Positions 5,640-6,602 of a DNA stretch of 6,602 nucleotides are shown one piece after another (position 1 is the first letter of the stretch; every line of letters starts with the position of its first letter). The stretch is from RGIG6353 sp045590615 (GTDB lineage: Bacteria > Bacillota > Clostridia > Oscillospirales > SIG627), in assembly GCA_045590615.1 (NCBI GenBank), contig JAZNRH010000032.1, forward strand, positions 1-6,602. Direction: 5' to 3'. The notes under the pieces are model-generated. The model saw only the letters and a list, made by a program, of their open reading frames with translations. It was not told the DNA's origin and searched no databases. A program made the translations under genes and the position numbers.

Positions 5640-5811
5640 GAAATAAATCCTTTCAGGATTTGTGAAATACCCTTCGAGTGTGAAATATTGCTTCGCAATG
5701 TGAAATACGCCTTACGGCGTGTGGATTTATTTCATTTCACAGAAAGCACACGCTTTCTATTTCACAATTTCTGCAAGAAATTATTTCACATCAACGAAGT
5801 TGATATTTCAC
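5640..5811. repeat. Symmetric array of variable hairpins separated by GTGAAATA / TATTTCAC
   Basis: The left half has GTGAAATA at 5662-5669, 5680-5687 and 5700-5707. The right half has its reverse complement TATTTCAC at 5758-5765, 5782-5789 and 5804-5811, plus a variant CATTTCAC at 5733-5740. Between the octamers sit small palindromes of different sequence: AAATCC/GGATTT (5645-5661), an imperfect one (5669-5681), ATTGC/GCAAT (5687-5699), ACGCC/GGCGT (5707-5720), AGAAAGC/GCTTTCT (5741-5758), AATTTC/GAAATT (5766-5782) and ATCAAC/GTTGAT (5790-5804). A longer arm GAAATAAATCC (5640-5650) also pairs with 5723-5733, competing with the first hairpin. The octamers can pair across the centre, giving a ladder with side hairpins. 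It resembles a MITE or REP-like element; no transposase is present. It lies between the tRNA terminator and the -35 of the next gene, so no visible promoter transcribes it. Confidence 0.9.
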
Positions 5812-5814
5812 TTA

Positions 5815-5843
5815 TGGACAAAATCGTAAATGTATGCTATAAT
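5815..5843 (+). promoter_or_regulatory. Promoter of the four-helix-bundle gene
   Basis: TGGACA (5815-5820), 17 bp, then TATAAT (5838-5843) with TGC before it (extended -10). The -35 begins 4 bp after the last octamer of the hairpin array, so a protein bound to the array, or a cruciform there, could affect this promoter. Confidence 0.8.
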
Positions 5844-5864
5844 CATTCAAGGAGATGATAAGAA

Positions 5865-6224
5865 ATGGCTGAATCGAAACTTCGGAATTTATCTGTTGAA
5901 TTTTCCGTCAAAATAATTAAACTGTGCGAAAACATTAAAGGACATTATTCACTTACCAATCAGCTTGAGCGCAGCGGAACATCCATAGGTGCAAATATAC
6001 ACGAGGCAAATTATGCGCATAGCAAAAACGATTTTATTTCAAAATTACAAATAGCACTGAAAGAATGCTATGAAACAGAATATTGGTTGGAACTTTTCGT
6101 TAAATCCGATTTAATCAATAGAGAAACCGCAAAAGAAATATATAACGAAGGCGGAACTATCCGCAAAATGCTCATCTCCTCAATCAACACTGCAAAACAA
6201 AACGCCGAAAAATCAAATGACTAA
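5865..6224 (+). CDS. Four-helix-bundle protein (23S rRNA IVS / Avd-like)
   Basis: This encodes a 119-aa helical protein, with ATG 5865 preceded by AAGGAG (5849-5854). It carries the family signature QLxRSGTSIGANIHEA (33-48) and then FISKLQIALKECYETEYWL (57-75). These fit the four-helix-bundle family known from proteins encoded in 23S rRNA intervening sequences and from Avd, the accessory protein of diversity-generating retroelements (TIGR02436 type). Those proteins form barrel-like pentamers with a basic surface that binds nucleic acid; for free-standing members like this one the role is unknown. Length is normal, and the gene looks intact with its own promoter and terminator. Neither an rRNA gene nor a reverse transcriptase is in the window. 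Its nearest feature is the hairpin array just upstream, a plausible nucleic-acid partner by position only. Confidence 0.9.
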   Translation: MAESKLRNLSVEFSVKIIKLCENIKGHYSLTNQLERSGTSIGANIHEANYAHSKNDFISKLQIALKECYETEYWLELFVKSDLINRETAKEIYNEGGTIRKMLISSINTAKQNAEKSND

Positions 6225-6229
6225 CTTTT

Positions 6230-6258
6230 ACCGTCACAATTGTGGTGGTTTTCTTTTT
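6230..6258 (+). terminator. Terminator of the four-helix-bundle gene
   Basis: An 8-bp stem (6230-6237 with 6242-6249, including two adjacent G-U pairs) closes an AATT loop and is followed by TTTTCTTTTT. It lies 5 bp after the stop codon. Confidence 0.8.
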
Positions 6259-6287
6259 GTGTGTTTTGCTATTTTTTTGAAAGTATC

Positions 6288-6316
6288 TTGATAAATTATA
6301 AAAAATGTGGTATTAT
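6288..6316 (+). promoter_or_regulatory. Promoter of the structured RNA / leader
   Basis: TTGATA (6288-6293) and TATTAT (6311-6316) are 17 bp apart. The expected start, about 7 bp downstream, falls at 6323, exactly where the outer arm of the long hairpin begins. That coincidence supports both the promoter and the RNA. Confidence 0.7.
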
Positions 6317-6322
6317 AATTGT

Positions 6323-6538
6323 GCCAAACTAAATTTAATATGTTATACAGTTTTGAGGTGTATTTTTCTTTTGGATAAATATGCTTATTCCTGCATACAA
6401 TCGTTTTAGAATTTGATAAAAATGCAAATTCCATTTATGATTGTATGTAGATATATCTCATGCTGTATAAATTTAGTTTGGCGACTATCGGAGTTTGCGT
6501 TTTTTGTGCGTCTGCTTCGGTAGGCGCACTTTTTATTT
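6323..6538 (+). ncRNA. Candidate structured RNA: small RNA or regulatory leader
   Basis: The segment folds back on itself from end to end. The outer stem is 6323-6335 with 6470-6482 (15 bp if 6336-6337 pair with 6468-6469). The next is 6344-6350 with 6463-6469. A 10-bp stem at 6354-6363 with 6451-6460 includes two G-U pairs. A 12-bp stem at 6391-6402 with 6439-6450 includes one G-U pair. The apical hairpin is 6409-6415 with 6425-6431. The one large unpaired stretch is a 27-nt bulge on the 5' side (6364-6390). A promoter sits immediately upstream and an intrinsic terminator at 6506-6538 ends the unit, giving an RNA of about 215 nt. No convincing ORF covers it. I do not recognise a named family. 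A long rod with an internal bulge about 42 nt from the 5' end loosely recalls 6S RNA, but the 3' side of the bubble is missing. Confidence 0.65.
6506..6538 (+). terminator. UUCG-loop intrinsic terminator
   Basis: A 10-bp stem (6506-6515 with 6520-6529) closes a C(UUCG)G tetraloop, one of the most stable RNA loops, followed by TTTTTTATTT (6530 onward). It lies between the structured RNA and the next start codon, so it either ends a small RNA or attenuates the downstream gene. Confidence 0.9.
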
Positions 6539-6563
6539 GATATAAAGGAAAGGATGAAATGAT

Positions 6564-6602
6564 ATGGATTTTTGGTACATATGGGTATTTCCAATTATAG
6601 GA
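6564..6602 (+). CDS. N-terminus of a small hydrophobic protein (cut by window end)
   Basis: ATG 6564 opens a frame that stays open to the window end and reads MDFWYIWVFPIIG, which looks like the start of a membrane-spanning helix. A purine-rich AAAGGAAAGG (6544-6553) sits 10 bp upstream, a good ribosome binding site. The ATGs at 6554 and 6559 run into stops after 2 and 13 codons, so 6564 is preferred. The gene lies 26 bp past the terminator at 6506-6538 and may be controlled by read-through of it. Only 13 residues are visible, so no family can be named. Confidence 0.55.
   Translation, partial: MDFWYIWVFPIIG

Noticed and set aside
5640..5811. CRISPR array
   Set aside because: The constant octamer is far shorter than a CRISPR repeat, it inverts at the centre, and the 'spacers' are palindromes of 10-18 bp.
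5865..6224. Diversity-generating retroelement or 23S rRNA intervening sequence
   Set aside because: The four-helix-bundle family occurs in both, but no reverse transcriptase, template/variable repeat or rRNA sequence is in the window.
6323..6482. MITE with 15-bp terminal inverted repeats
   Set aside because: Not fully excluded, but no target-site duplication is visible, inner stems contain G-U pairs, and the promoter and terminator bracket it as an RNA unit.
6234..6594. Two minus-strand frames (66 and 62 aa) in the last part of the window
   Set aside because: They lie across the structured RNA and its terminator, have no ribosome binding site or family features, and are explained by AT-rich palindromic sequence.

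Overview
The window looks like chromosome from a low-GC Clostridia member, probably gut Oscillospiraceae or Lachnospiraceae. The evidence is AT-rich intergenic DNA, strong AGGAGG-type ribosome binding sites, consensus sigma-A promoters, integrases of a type I associate with Lachnospiraceae and Ruminococcaceae elements, and a Cys-rich protein that resembles a clostridial family. The species cannot be fixed from the sequence.

Region 1 (1-1217) is the end of a mobile element or a pile-up of several. It holds the C-terminus of a tyrosine recombinase, overlapped by an excisionase-like gene, and then a second, clearly dead tyrosine integrase. The dead gene has a stop right after its start codon, two frameshifts and a large internal deletion that can be placed at a 5-bp microhomology.

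Region 2 (1218-3136) is core chromosome: ychF (Obg-family ATPase) overlaps by 4 bp a HAD-IIA phosphatase. A strong hairpin ends this convergent pair. Region 3 (3148-4568) is a MATE efflux transporter on the minus strand with a perfect TTGACA-17-TATAAT promoter. Divergent from it, at 4656-5465, lies a 269-aa protein with 20 cysteines, of unknown function.

Region 4 (5481-5636) is a self-contained tRNA-Val(UAC) gene with its own promoter and a 19-bp terminator hairpin.

Region 5 (5640-6258) has the most unusual DNA. An array of small palindromes, each different in sequence, is separated by a constant octamer: GTGAAATA in the left half and its reverse complement in the right half. The array is symmetric around about 5735 and abuts the promoter of a four-helix-bundle (23S rRNA IVS/Avd-like) protein gene. 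No rRNA or reverse transcriptase lies nearby.

Region 6 (6288-6602) has a promoter, a roughly 160-nt segment that folds end to end into a nested hairpin (including G-U pairs), a UUCG-loop terminator, and then the start of a small hydrophobic protein cut by the window end. This is either an uncharacterised small RNA gene or an attenuator/riboswitch-like leader.

The best candidates for undescribed biology are the hairpin array with its four-helix-bundle gene and the structured RNA at 6323-6538.
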